Shown: positions 1 to 7,149, numbered from the stretch's first letter. The stretch: 8,724 nt of DNA from Planctomycetaceae bacterium UBA4655 (GCA_002405515.1 DHLZ01000262.1:7275-15998), one strand, 5' to 3'. Program-made: numbers and translations. The notes: generated by a model not told the origin, from the letters alone.

Positions 1-557
1 GTCGTCGGCTCGTCGGCGATCACGAGCGCCGGCTCGCAGGCGAGCGCCATCGCGATCATCACCCGCTGCCGCATGCCGCCGGAGAGCTGGTGCGGATACT
101 CGTCGAGCCTCCGCTCGGGGTCGGCGATCCTGACGAGCCTGAGCATCTCGAGCGCCCTGGCCCGCGCGGCCTCGCGGCCCGTTTTCCGGTGCAGCAGCAC
201 GGCCTCGGCCACCTGATCGCCGATGGTGAAGACGGGGTTCAGGCTCGTCATCGGCTCCTGGAAGATCATGCCCACCTTGCCGCCGCGGACCTTCCGCATC
301 TCCTTCTCCGGCAGCGTCACGAGATCGACCGGCCGGCCATCGGTCGATAGCAGGATCTCCCCCTGCTCGATCACGCCCGGCGCCGCCACGAGCCCGAGCA
401 CGCTCATCGCCGTCACGCTCTTGCCGCAGCCGCTCTCGCCGACGAGCCCGAGCGTCCGCCCCCGCTCGATCGAGAGCGACACGCCGTCCACCGCCGGCAC
501 GCGTCCGGCGGGGGTGTGGAAGGCGGTCACGAGGTTTCGGATTTCGAGAAGTGGCAT
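1..557 (-). CDS. Oligopeptide/dipeptide ABC transporter ATP-binding protein (DppD/OppD-like), 3' part outside window
   Basis: Cytoplasmic ATPase that would power the peptide importer encoded just upstream. About 185 residues are visible; the protein starts MPLLEIRNLV and the C-terminal part lies beyond the left edge. Seen in order: Walker A GESGCGKS (residues 40-47), the Q-loop in MIFQEPMTSLNP, the ABC signature LSGGMRQRV, and Walker B with catalytic Glu in ALVIADEPTT at the window edge. These motifs and the MTSLNP segment after the Q-loop are typical of the Dpp/Opp ATPase family. The start at 557 lies 19 bp after the stop of the permease gene and gives the standard family N-terminus; no strong Shine-Dalgarno is visible. 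The missing part should hold the H-loop and the OppD/DppD C-terminal region. A second ATPase (DppF-like), separate or fused, may follow outside the window. Family certain; substrate not determined. Confidence 0.95.
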   Translation of the reverse strand, partial: MPLLEIRNLVTAFHTPAGRVPAVDGVSLSIERGRTLGLVGESGCGKSVTAMSVLGLVAAPGVIEQGEILLSTDGRPVDLVTLPEKEMRKVRGGKVGMIFQEPMTSLNPVFTIGDQVAEAVLLHRKTGREAARARALEMLRLVRIADPERRLDEYPHQLSGGMRQRVMIAMALACEPALVIADEPT

Positions 558-576
558 GGGCCGCGGGTTCGGGGAG

Positions 577-1653
577 CTACTTGCGGGATTCACGGAGCCG
601 GGGATCTGTGACCTCCTGGAGGGCCTCGCCGACGAGGTTGTAGGCGAGCACGGTGAGGAAGATCGCCATGCCGGGGAAGAGCACGAGCCACCACATCGAG
701 AGGTTGCTTCGCGCGTCGTTGAGCACGGCGCCCCAGCTCGCCGACGGAGGCGGGGGGCCGAAGCCGAGGAACGACAGCGAGCTCTCGATGAGGATCGCCG
801 ACGCGATCCCGAAGGTGATCGGCACGAGGACGGGCGCGAGCGAATTCGGCAGGATATGCCGCAGCATGATCCGCAGCGGCCCCGCCCCTGCGGCCCGTGC
901 GGCCATGACGAATTCGCTCTGCCGCAGCCGCAGGAATTCCCCCCGGGTGAGCCGGGCGATGCTCGTCCAGTTGGTCGCTCCGATGATCGCCATCGTCTTC
1001 CAGATCGTCGGCTTCTCCACGATCGCCACGAGCGCGAGGATGAGGATCAGCGTCGGGATGCACATCACGACCTCCGTGAAGCGGCTGACGAGCGAGTCGG
1101 CCCAGCCGCCGAAGTAGCCCCCGAGGGCGCCGAGGGTGATGCCGATCACGCTCGCGAGCCCCATCGAGACGAACCCGACGAGCAGGGCGACGGTGGTCCC
1201 GTGCACCATCTTCGCGAAGACGTCGACGCCGTACTGGTCGGTGCCGAAGAGGTTCGTGCGGCTCGGCCGCCCCTGGTCGCGGGACGGGTTCGCCGGCCGG
1301 CCTGGCCACTCGTCGGCTCGGACGGCGCGGAAGGGATCCTGGAAGACGAGCGGCCAGATGGCCCAGCTCTCGGGGTCCTTCGCGGCGAGGTTGGCCGGGT
1401 AGCTGCCGCGGAAGCGGTCCTGGGCGAAGACCACGGGCTCGAGCCTGCGGTCGAAGTAGGCGAGGCAGGGGGCGTAGAGCCTTCCCTTGTAGCGGCAGAG
1501 CACCGGCTTCGTGCCGGCGATCGCCGGCGCCAGGATCGCGACCGCCGCCAGGAAGCCGATGAAGGCGACCGCGGCGACGGCGAGCGGCCGTCGGCGGAAC
1601 CGCCGCCAGGCGTCGCCCCAGAATCCGATCGGCCGTGGCAGGCTTGCGGTCAT
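577..1653 (-). CDS. Peptide ABC transporter permease, DppC/OppC family with YejE-like extracytoplasmic insert
   Basis: Inner-membrane permease subunit, 358 residues, partner of the DppB-like permease upstream. It starts MTASLPRPIGFW; the ATG overlaps the preceding stop as ATGA (1650-1653), which fixes the start and suggests translational coupling. Transmembrane helix 1 spans about residues 25-47. About 88 residues (48-135) follow before the family motif FGTDQYGVDVF (136-146). The other helices come next, then the cytoplasmic EAA coupling loop (about 247-270, with AARAAGAGPLRIMLRHILPN) that docks on the ATPase, and a C-terminal segment containing SSLSFLGFGPP. E. coli DppC is about 300 residues; the excess is mostly the insert, which contains KPVLCRYKGRLYAP. 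From memory this resembles the insert of YejE, a permease of the microcin C/peptide importer, but I cannot align it here. The long upstream extension of this reading frame (to 2136) is an out-of-frame shadow of the dppB-like gene. Confidence 0.95.
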   Translation of the reverse strand: MTASLPRPIGFWGDAWRRFRRRPLAVAAVAFIGFLAAVAILAPAIAGTKPVLCRYKGRLYAPCLAYFDRRLEPVVFAQDRFRGSYPANLAAKDPESWAIWPLVFQDPFRAVRADEWPGRPANPSRDQGRPSRTNLFGTDQYGVDVFAKMVHGTTVALLVGFVSMGLASVIGITLGALGGYFGGWADSLVSRFTEVVMCIPTLILILALVAIVEKPTIWKTMAIIGATNWTSIARLTRGEFLRLRQSEFVMAARAAGAGPLRIMLRHILPNSLAPVLVPITFGIASAILIESSLSFLGFGPPPPSASWGAVLNDARSNLSMWWLVLFPGMAIFLTVLAYNLVGEALQEVTDPRLRESRK

Positions 1654-2639
1654 GCCACGCTCACCCTCGGATCGACGAAGGCGTAGAGCAGGTCGGCCAG
1701 GATCTGCCCCGCGAGCGTGAGCACGCTGAACATGAGCGTGAGGCCCATGATCGTCGGGTAGTCGCGTTCGCGGATGCTCTCGAAGAAGAGCCTCCCCATG
1801 CCCGGCCAGGTGAAGATCTGCTCGATGATCACGGAGCCGCCGAGGAGCGCGGGCAGCGAGAGCCCGACGAGCGTCACGAGCGGAATGAGCGTGTTGCGGA
1901 AGGCGTGCTTCACGAGCACGCCGAAGGGGCCGACCCCCTTGGCCCTCGCGGTGCGGACGTAGTCCTGCCGGACGGCCTCCTCCATGTTCGCCTTGATGAA
2001 GCGGCTGTACCAGGCGAGGCTCACGTAGGTCTGGCAGGCGACCGGCAGGATCGCGTGCCAGGCGACGTCGGCCGCCCTTGCGGCGAATGGGGCGTCGGCG
2101 GGCAGGTCGGTCATTCCGAAGAGCGGCAGCTCCCACCGCGTGCCCCGCAGCCAGACGGCGAAGATGATCTGGAGGAAGAGGGCCGCCACGAACGTCGGGA
2201 AGGAATAGAGCACGTAGAGCAGCAGGCTCGAGGCCCGCTCGTCGATGCGGCCGCTGCGGGCCGAGGCGTAGAGGCCGAGCGGGATCGAGAGCAGCCAGGT
2301 GAGCACGAGCGCCGTCGCCGACAACACCATCGTCGGGCCGATCCGTTCGCCGATGAGCGTCACGACCGGCTGCTTTCGCGAGATGGAGCGACCGAGGTCA
2401 CCCGCGACGACCCGCGAAGCCCACCGCACGTAGCCGACGGGCCAGGGCTCGTCGAGGCCGTAGATGGCGCGGATTCGCTCGAGGTCGGCGGCGTTGAGCT
2501 TGCGGCTCGGGTCGGTCTCCGAGATGGCGAGCGTCAGCGGCGTGCCGGGCATGCTCCGCGCGAGTCCGTAGACGATCACCGTGATCGCGACGAGCGTGAC
2601 GACCGCGAGCGCGAGCCTCCTGACGATGTAGGCGATCAT
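1650..2639 (-). CDS. Peptide ABC transporter permease, DppB/OppB family
   Basis: Inner-membrane permease subunit, 329 residues, close to the usual DppB/OppB length. The start MIAYIVRRLALAVVTLV is the classic family N-terminus, with helix 1 at about residues 9-27, and it lies 10 bp after the stop of the binding-protein gene. The extracytoplasmic part between helices 1 and 2 includes YGLDEPWPVGYVRW and the family feature GDLGRSI (80-86). Helices follow around 103-125, 137-163 and 197-212. The EAA loop for the ATPase is at about 221-250 (RQDYVRTARAKGVG ... KHAFRN). Two helices near 251-270 and 300-321 close the protein, which ends AFVDPRVSVA. Its stop overlaps the start of the next permease gene by 4 bp. 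Membership is clear; Opp, Dpp, Nik and Yej members cannot be separated from this subunit alone. Confidence 0.96.
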   Translation of the reverse strand: MIAYIVRRLALAVVTLVAITVIVYGLARSMPGTPLTLAISETDPSRKLNAADLERIRAIYGLDEPWPVGYVRWASRVVAGDLGRSISRKQPVVTLIGERIGPTMVLSATALVLTWLLSIPLGLYASARSGRIDERASSLLLYVLYSFPTFVAALFLQIIFAVWLRGTRWELPLFGMTDLPADAPFAARAADVAWHAILPVACQTYVSLAWYSRFIKANMEEAVRQDYVRTARAKGVGPFGVLVKHAFRNTLIPLVTLVGLSLPALLGGSVIIEQIFTWPGMGRLFFESIRERDYPTIMGLTLMFSVLTLAGQILADLLYAFVDPRVSVA

Positions 2640-2649
2640 CGGTTCGTCG

Positions 2650-4611
2650 TCACTCGGCCCGGGGCTTCCAGAGGCTGCCGAACCCCGGAGAATAGTTGTA
2701 GGGGCCGCGGGGGCTGAACACGTAGCCCCGCAGGCTCTTCGAGAATCCGTAGAAGCTGTTCCGCTGGAAGAGCCAGGTGTAGGGCTGGTCCTCGTAGAGG
2801 ATCTCCTGGATCCTCGCGTACTTTTCCGCCCGCTTCGAGCGGTCGAGCTCACGACGGCCGTCGGCGAAGAGTCGGTCCACTTCCGGATTCGAGTAGTTCA
2901 CGAAGTTGCGCGGGGCGCCCGTCGCCCAGATGTTCTCCGAGCTGTCGGGGTCGGTCCCCGCGCCCCAGCCACCGAAGTAGGCCTCGAACTTCCGCTCGAG
3001 CGTCTTCTGCTGGAGCACCGTCGACTCCACCGGCCGCACGTTCACCCGCACGCCGACCTGCTCGAGGTTCTGCTGGAGCAGTTTGCAGATCTCGACCCGC
3101 AGCGGCTGCTGGCTCACGAGCACGGAGAACTCGAGAGGCACGAGCCGCCCGTCGATCTGCTTGTCGCGGATGCCGTCGTTGTCACGGTCGATCCACCCGG
3201 CCTCGTCGAGGAGCGCCTCGGCCTTGTCGAGGTTCTGCTTGTAGGGCTCGAGCTTCTTCTTCGGGGCCATCCAGCCGTCTTCCGGGAAGTGGCCGGCGGC
3301 CGGCTTGTAGAGGCCATAGCAGAGCTTTTCGAGCATGTCGTCGTGGTTGAAGGCGTAGCTCATCGCCCGTCGCACCCGACGGTCGGCGAAGAAGGGTGTC
3401 TCGATGTTCCAGCCGAAGTGGAAGCTGACCCATTCCGGGGCGGTGACCTTCGTGTTTCGTTCGTAGAAGTCGTCGCCCGTGGTCTGCGTCGTCCACTGCT
3501 CGGGGGTGAGCATGAGGTCGTCGATCTCGCCGGCCTTGATCGCCAGGAGCGACGTGTTGGGATCCTCGATGATCCGGAAGCGGATCTCCTTGAAGAAGGG
3601 GACGCCGCGGACCTGCTTGTCGTCGACATGCGACCATCCCTTCCGACGGCGGAGAACGATCTGCTGGCCCCGCTTGCGGTCGACGATCTCGTAGGGGCCG
3701 CCCACGATCGGCGACTGCTCGAGCTTCACGTGCGCGTCGCTGTCCTTGAGCGTCGGGTCGTCTTCCCACGTCTTCTCGTAGACGTGCTTCGGCAGCACGG
3801 GGAAGTTGATGTTCCAGACGTTCGTCGCGAGCGGCTCCTTGTGGAAGAACACGATCGTCCGGTCGTCGTAGGCGTGCACCCAGCGGAGCTGGTCGGTGCC
3901 GCTCCGCACCGCCGGCACGGGCACCCTGGGGTCCATGATCACCTGGAACGTGAAGGCGATGTCGTGCGCCGTGATCCGCCTGCCGTCGCTCCAGAAGAGG
4001 TCGTCCCGCAGGACCACCTTGTCGATGAGTCCGTTGGCGGTCGACTGCCACGACGTCACGGCCTCGGAGCTCGCGAAGGGCTCGAGCGACCGATCGGTCG
4101 AGAAGAGGCCGAAGCCGGTCAGACCGAGCACGTCGAACTCGTAGGTGGAGCTGATCATGATCGGATTCGTGCTGTTGATGTCGGCCGCGATGTGCCGGTC
4201 GATCCGGGCGTCGAAATCGGCCTGCCCCTCCTCCGGCAGGCGGCCGAGAGACGAAAGGATCACCTCGTTGGCCGCGGCCGACGTGTTCCGCATGGCGAGG
4301 GCCTCCGCCGCGCCGGCCTTGGGCGTCTGCGCCCGCTGCTGATCCCGGAGGACCGCCACCGCATCCCGGACGGGCCTGTCGATCCAGGTCGCGGAGGAGA
4401 CGAGCTCCTCGAGCGGCGGCGGATCGAACGGCTGGAGCAGCCGTTCCGCGACGGGGGCTGCGGGCACCTTGCCGCCGGCGCCGCTGCTCCCGACCGGCTC
4501 CACTGGCGCGTGCTTCGCGAGCTCGTCCTGTCGCCTGCCGCAGCCGACGAGGGCGACTGCCGCGAGAATCGCCAACAACCGCATCGTGCGGGATTCTCGT
4601 CCTGGTGGCAT
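2650..4611 (-). CDS. Lipoprotein extracellular solute-binding protein, family 5 (peptide-binding)
   Basis: Substrate-capturing component of the importer, 653 residues, expected to be lipid-anchored outside the cytoplasmic membrane. The N-terminus is a lipoprotein signal: a basic region (R5, R8, R11), a hydrophobic stretch LLAILAAVALVG and lipobox LVGC with the lipidated Cys at 24. The ATG at 4611 is preferred because GGAGGG lies 9 nt upstream; an ATG at 4584 (644 residues, starting MRLLAIL) would keep the signal but has only a weak ribosome site. Residues 25-135 are an Ala/Pro-rich then charged extension not expected in the core fold. The family 5 core begins near 140 and contains LRDDLFWSDGRRITAHDIAF (201-220), FPVLPKHVYEKTW, IVGGPYEIVDRKRGQQIVL, RFRIIEDPNTSLLAIKAGEI, and RRVRRAMSYAFNHDDML. 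The GTDPDSSENIW segment is also typical. First gene of the operon. Ligand not predictable beyond peptides or similar molecules. Confidence 0.94.
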   Translation of the reverse strand: MPPGRESRTMRLLAILAAVALVGCGRRQDELAKHAPVEPVGSSGAGGKVPAAPVAERLLQPFDPPPLEELVSSATWIDRPVRDAVAVLRDQQRAQTPKAGAAEALAMRNTSAAANEVILSSLGRLPEEGQADFDARIDRHIAADINSTNPIMISSTYEFDVLGLTGFGLFSTDRSLEPFASSEAVTSWQSTANGLIDKVVLRDDLFWSDGRRITAHDIAFTFQVIMDPRVPVPAVRSGTDQLRWVHAYDDRTIVFFHKEPLATNVWNINFPVLPKHVYEKTWEDDPTLKDSDAHVKLEQSPIVGGPYEIVDRKRGQQIVLRRRKGWSHVDDKQVRGVPFFKEIRFRIIEDPNTSLLAIKAGEIDDLMLTPEQWTTQTTGDDFYERNTKVTAPEWVSFHFGWNIETPFFADRRVRRAMSYAFNHDDMLEKLCYGLYKPAAGHFPEDGWMAPKKKLEPYKQNLDKAEALLDEAGWIDRDNDGIRDKQIDGRLVPLEFSVLVSQQPLRVEICKLLQQNLEQVGVRVNVRPVESTVLQQKTLERKFEAYFGGWGAGTDPDSSENIWATGAPRNFVNYSNPEVDRLFADGRRELDRSKRAEKYARIQEILYEDQPYTWLFQRNSFYGFSKSLRGYVFSPRGPYNYSPGFGSLWKPRAE

Positions 4612-4616
4612 GTCGG

Positions 4617-4626
4617 CGATCCCTCC
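4617..4626 (-). promoter_or_regulatory. Shine-Dalgarno site deciding the binding-protein start
   Basis: Minus-strand GGAGGG (plus CCCTCC, around 4621-4626) lies 9 nt before the ATG at 4611. It is the strongest ribosome-binding match seen in the window and is the reason for preferring the longer N-terminus over the ATG at 4584. Confidence 0.6.
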
Positions 4627-4649
4627 GAACTTCGTACCTGAAGCCCGCG

Positions 4650-4679
4650 ATGCTACGGGCGGCGGCGCGACCTGGTCAA
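4650..4679 (-). promoter_or_regulatory. Candidate sigma70-type promoter of the peptide-importer operon
   Basis: On the minus strand TTGACC (plus 4674-4679, 5 of 6 to the -35 consensus) is followed by an 18-bp spacer and TAGCAT (plus 4650-4655, 4 of 6 to the -10 consensus). Transcription would begin near 4643, leaving a leader of about 30 nt that contains the GGAGGG ribosome site for the binding-protein start at 4611. This is pattern matching only; promoter consensus is poorly established in Planctomycetota. Confidence 0.4.
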
Positions 4680-4833
4680 CACGCGTCGACTACGGAACCT
4701 TCCTGAACGATGCCGCATTGCCGCCTGGGGAGCGGACGCATCGTCGCTACGGTGAGGATACACCTGATGCTCCTCCGCGTTCCCCGACCCCCCGAACACG
4801 CCCGCCGGTAGCGTTCAGCATCACAGCGTCGAT
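4680..4833. other. Intergenic stretch with no recognised feature
   Basis: Between the candidate importer promoter and repeat copy A there is about 150 bp in which I see no gene, RNA gene, hairpin of note or repeat. Reading frames crossing it lack a ribosome site and any recognisable protein features. Confidence 0.5.
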
Positions 4834-4987
4834 TCAACTCTGCTGGGTTCGGGGCCGCCCGTATCCCCTCGCCGGACGCTCGTTGCGGCCCTCCAGGCCT
4901 TCACTCGCTCGGAGCTGACTGGCGCTCCACCATCCTGGCTCCGCTGGTCAGCTACGCCGTCTCCGGGACACGGGCAACCCCTCACGG
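4834..4987 (-). repeat. 154-bp structured repeat, copy A
   Basis: Complete copy of an element found again at 8528-8681. The outer parts match well: 9 differences in the left 74 bp and 3 in the right 43 bp. The middle 29 bp or so is divergent. It is assigned to the minus strand because pairing is better there: GGGGUUGCCCG (4981 to 4971) pairs with CGGGCGGCCCC (4861 to 4851), and the stem continues to about 4957/4875 through an internal loop with G-A oppositions. Inside are a stem AGCUGAC/GUCAGCU and a hairpin GGCCU-GGA-GGGCC (4899 to 4887). The TCAAC at its left end recurs just after its right end. It lies downstream of ribBA on the same strand, so it would sit in the ribBA 3' untranslated region or be transcribed on its own. 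Function unknown: a structured RNA, a REP/MITE-like element, or both. Confidence 0.8.
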
Positions 4988-5049
4988 TCAACTCTGCTTC
5001 TGCTGGGTTCGGGGCCGCCCGTATCCACTCGCCAGGCAATCCATCACGG
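4988..5049 (-). repeat. Internally deleted copy (A') of the 154-bp repeat, overlapping the ribBA stop
   Basis: Tandem to copy A. The left end matches copy A (TCAACTCTGCT, a 6-bp TCTGCT insertion, then GGGTTCGGGGCCGCCCGTAT) up to about 5032. It then jumps to a right end resembling GGGCAACCCCTCACGG (here AGGCAATCCATCACGG). Roughly 100 bp of the interior is missing. The outer arms can still pair on the minus strand with several wobbles and mismatches. Its last 6 bp, CCGTGA on the minus strand, are the final Pro codon and the stop codon of ribBA. Confidence 0.65.
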
Positions 5050-6249
5050 GAACCGATGGCCGAGCTTTTCCCGCTTCGTCGCGAGATACCGCTCGTTGTG
5101 TTCGTGCACGGGCGGCACGATCGGAACCTGATCGACGACCTCGAGGTCGAAGCCGCCGTAGATGAAGGCGTCGGTCTTCTTCGGGTTGTTCGTGAGCAGC
5201 CGAACGCGTCGCAGGCCGAGGTCCTTGAGGATCTGGATGCCGACGCCGTAGTCGCGGGAGTCGGCCTTGAAGCCGAGCGCGAGATTCGCCTCGACCGTGT
5301 CGAGGCCCTTGTCCTGGAGCGCGTAGGCCCGGATCTTCTCGACGAGCCCGATGCCGCGGCCTTCCTGTGGCAGGTAGACGAGCACGCCCGCCCCCTCGCG
5401 GCCGATCATGTCGAGCGCCATGTGGAGCTGGTCGCCGCAGTCGCACCGCAGGCTGTCGAGCAGGTCGCCGGTGAAGCAGGACGAGTGGAGCCGCACGAGC
5501 GGGTCGCGGGCCTTCGAGAGATCCCCCATCACGAGCACGATCGGCTGCTGCGGCTCGTACCTCACTCCGTAGGCGATCACGCGGAAGCCGCCCCACTTCG
5601 TCGGCAGGTCGGCCTCGGCGATCCGGTGGACGAGCTTCTCCCGCGAGCGGCGGAAGCGGATGAGCTCCTCGATCGAGATGATCTCGAGGGAGTGCTGCTT
5701 CGCGAGGGCGAAGAGCGCCTCGCGGTCGGCCCGGTTGCCCGATTCGTCGAGGATCTCGCAGAGCACGCCCGCCGGCGGCAGCTCGGCGAGCCTCGCCAGA
5801 TCGACCGCGGCCTCGGTGTGGCCGGCGCGGCGAAGCACGCCCCCCTCCTTCGCGACGAGCGGGAAGAGGTGGCCGGGGCGGACGAAGTCGGCGGCCGTCG
5901 TCGCAGGATCGAGGATCGCCGTGATCGTCGTGGCTCGCTCCGCGGCGGTGATGCCGGTCTTGCTCGTCACGTGATCGACGGGAACGGTGAAGGCCGTGCC
6001 GAGCGGGGCCGAGTTGGTCTCCACCATCATCGGCAGCTCGAGCCGGCGGGCGACGTCGGGCAGGATCGGCATGCAGACCTGGCCACGGCCGTGGCAGATC
6101 ATGAAATTCACGATCTCCGGCGTGACGCTGCTTGCGGCACAGACGAAATCTCCCTCGTTCTCGCGGTCCTCCGCATCGACGACGATCACCACTTCGCCGC
6201 GACGGATCGCTGCGATGGCGGCTTCGATGGTGGAAAAGCGGGTGGGCAT
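5044..6249 (-). CDS. ribBA: Bifunctional RibBA: 3,4-dihydroxy-2-butanone-4-phosphate synthase / GTP cyclohydrolase II
   Basis: Cytoplasmic enzyme for both entry reactions of riboflavin synthesis: ribulose 5-phosphate to dihydroxybutanone phosphate plus formate, and GTP to diaminohydroxy-ribosylaminopyrimidinone phosphate. It has 401 residues, a normal fused length. RibB domain, about 1-205: DAEDRENEGDF (25-35, acidic Mg-binding and catalytic loop), VDHVTSKTGITAAERATTI (91-109), RAGHTEAAVDLARLA (141-155). RibA domain, about 206-401: RLHSSCFTGDLLDSLRCDCG with the three zinc Cys at 258, 269 and 271; PQEGRGIGLVEKIRAYALQD (294-313); DTVEANLALGF; RLLTNNPKK (350-358). Both active sites look intact. 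The start at 6249 gives the standard MPTRFSTIEAAI; the reading frame stays open to 6330, but that segment overlaps the divergent gene. AAGG and GGAG lie just upstream. No FMN riboswitch fits in the 45-bp leader. The C-terminus GHRFP ends inside repeat A'. Confidence 0.97.
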   Translation of the reverse strand: MPTRFSTIEAAIAAIRRGEVVIVVDAEDRENEGDFVCAASSVTPEIVNFMICHGRGQVCMPILPDVARRLELPMMVETNSAPLGTAFTVPVDHVTSKTGITAAERATTITAILDPATTAADFVRPGHLFPLVAKEGGVLRRAGHTEAAVDLARLAELPPAGVLCEILDESGNRADREALFALAKQHSLEIISIEELIRFRRSREKLVHRIAEADLPTKWGGFRVIAYGVRYEPQQPIVLVMGDLSKARDPLVRLHSSCFTGDLLDSLRCDCGDQLHMALDMIGREGAGVLVYLPQEGRGIGLVEKIRAYALQDKGLDTVEANLALGFKADSRDYGVGIQILKDLGLRRVRLLTNNPKKTDAFIYGGFDLEVVDQVPIVPPVHEHNERYLATKREKLGHRFP

Positions 6250-6271
6250 GACCTTCGGCTCCAAGTATAGG
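6243..6271. promoter_or_regulatory. Candidate overlapping divergent promoters for ribBA and the unknown gene/kinase pair
   Basis: The spacer between the two start codons is only 45 bp (6250-6294). On the minus strand TATACT (plus 6264-6269) is a good -10 about 15 bp before the ribBA ATG, with no convincing -35. On the plus strand TATAGG (6266-6271) lies 17 bp after TGGGCA (6243-6248, 4 of 6 to TTGACA), and AAAGGG (6283-6288) lies 6 nt before the ATG at 6295. The two -10 candidates overlap by 4 bp, so simultaneous firing would be hindered. Pattern-based and unproven. Confidence 0.3.
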
Positions 6272-6294
6272 ATGGTTTTCCGAAAGGGCATCGG

Positions 6295-7149
6295 ATGCTG
6301 GATCGCGAGGAATACGTCGAGCAGGCGCACCTGTTCCGAATCTTCGGGGAAAGGGTCCGCGAGGGTGTGGCCGCCCAGGAGGCGCTCGCGGCGATCGCCC
6401 AGGAGGTGCTCGCGACGACGAAGCTTCCGATGGCGATCGAATATCTCGTCGGGGAGCTGAAGCTCGTCGGCACGCTCGCCACGGCGATGGCTCGACTATC
6501 CCACTACTTCACGGCCTTTCAGACCTTCATCGTCGGCGAGGCGGAAGAGGAAGGGGGGAGGTTCGACATGCGGCTGGCGCTCGCGATCCTCGAACGCGAG
6601 GCCGCCTACCGCGCCGCCGCCGCGACGCCGCAGGGGATCTTCTTCTACCGGTTCGAGTGCCTCTCACGGAACCGTCTCGACTACGCCCGCGGTCTCGAGG
6701 CGGTCGCACGGGACGACCTCTTCGACGCGGCGTGGAAGGAATGGATCCGCACGGTCGGCAGGCAGGTGGGGCTCGTGGACCTGGCCGATCTCGTGTTCGT
6801 GAGGAGCGAGGAGTATTGGCGGCTCGGGTCGCGGCAGGCCGAGCGGGCGGGCGAGGCGGCCGTGGTTCCCGACCGGACGATCCTCTTCGGGGCGAGCGAG
6901 GGACGCATCGCCCGGGCCAACCGCGGAAAGGATCCGCTCTTCTTCTTCGCGGCACTGCAGCGACAGCTCGGCTACCCGGAAGTGCCGCGTCCCGTGCGGG
7001 TCGCTCCGGCGACCGAGACGCCGGCGCTGCTCGCCCGCAGGCTCGAGCGGCTCGAAGCGAGGGTGAAGCTGCTCGAGGAGGAGGGCCGCGGCGGCATCGA
7101 CCTCACGAGATTCGACCCGAAGAATTTCCCGCTCACGGGGGACACATGA
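6295..7149 (+). CDS. Conserved-type protein of unknown function with C-terminal coiled coil
   Basis: A 284-residue protein that I cannot assign to a named domain. From memory, similar proteins with MLDREEYVEQA starts and LARRLERLEARVKLLEEE ends occur in Planctomycetota, but this is unchecked. Start chosen at 6295 because AAAGGG lies 6 nt upstream. No signal peptide or membrane segment, so it is probably cytoplasmic. The sequence is mostly predicted helix. Notable stretches: LATTKLPMAIEYLVGELKLV (39-58), MARLSHYFTAFQTFIV (65-80), GRFDMRLALAILEREAAYRA (88-107), TPQGIFFYRFECLSRNRLDY (111-130), RTVGRQVGLVDLADLVFVRS (152-171), ILFGASEGRIARANRGKDPL (196-215). A Leu/Arg/Glu heptad-like coiled coil follows at about 243-264, then a polar tail. 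Its stop overlaps the glycerate kinase start by ATGA, so a related or coordinated role is possible, though inferred only from position. Confidence 0.88.
   Translation: MLDREEYVEQAHLFRIFGERVREGVAAQEALAAIAQEVLATTKLPMAIEYLVGELKLVGTLATAMARLSHYFTAFQTFIVGEAEEEGGRFDMRLALAILEREAAYRAAAATPQGIFFYRFECLSRNRLDYARGLEAVARDDLFDAAWKEWIRTVGRQVGLVDLADLVFVRSEEYWRLGSRQAERAGEAAVVPDRTILFGASEGRIARANRGKDPLFFFAALQRQLGYPEVPRPVRVAPATETPALLARRLERLEARVKLLEEEGRGGIDLTRFDPKNFPLTGDT

Noticed and set aside
90..1720. Plus-strand open frames across the ABC transporter genes
   Set aside because: They are antisense to clear ATPase and permease genes. Their translations are low-complexity Arg/Glu/Asp/Ala strings typical of shadow frames in GC-rich DNA.
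1635..2717. Plus-strand 360-residue frame
   Set aside because: Antisense to the DppB-like permease, with very charged, repetitive composition, no ribosome site and no motif.
3289..4641. Plus-strand 450-residue frame
   Set aside because: Antisense to the solute-binding protein gene, whose motifs, signal peptide and ribosome site are clear.
4469..4918. Plus-strand 149-residue frame spanning the intergenic region
   Set aside because: It starts inside the binding-protein gene on the wrong strand and runs into repeat copy A, with no ribosome site or protein-like composition.
4834..5049. CRISPR array
   Set aside because: The units are about 154 bp with divergent interiors and no regular short-repeat/spacer pattern, and no cas genes are present.
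5056..6270. Plus-strand 404-residue frame opposite ribBA
   Set aside because: ribBA has every expected catalytic motif; the opposite frame is a compositional shadow.
6250..6400. FMN riboswitch upstream of ribBA
   Set aside because: The leader is only 45 bp before the divergent gene begins, and I see no conserved FMN-aptamer sequence there.
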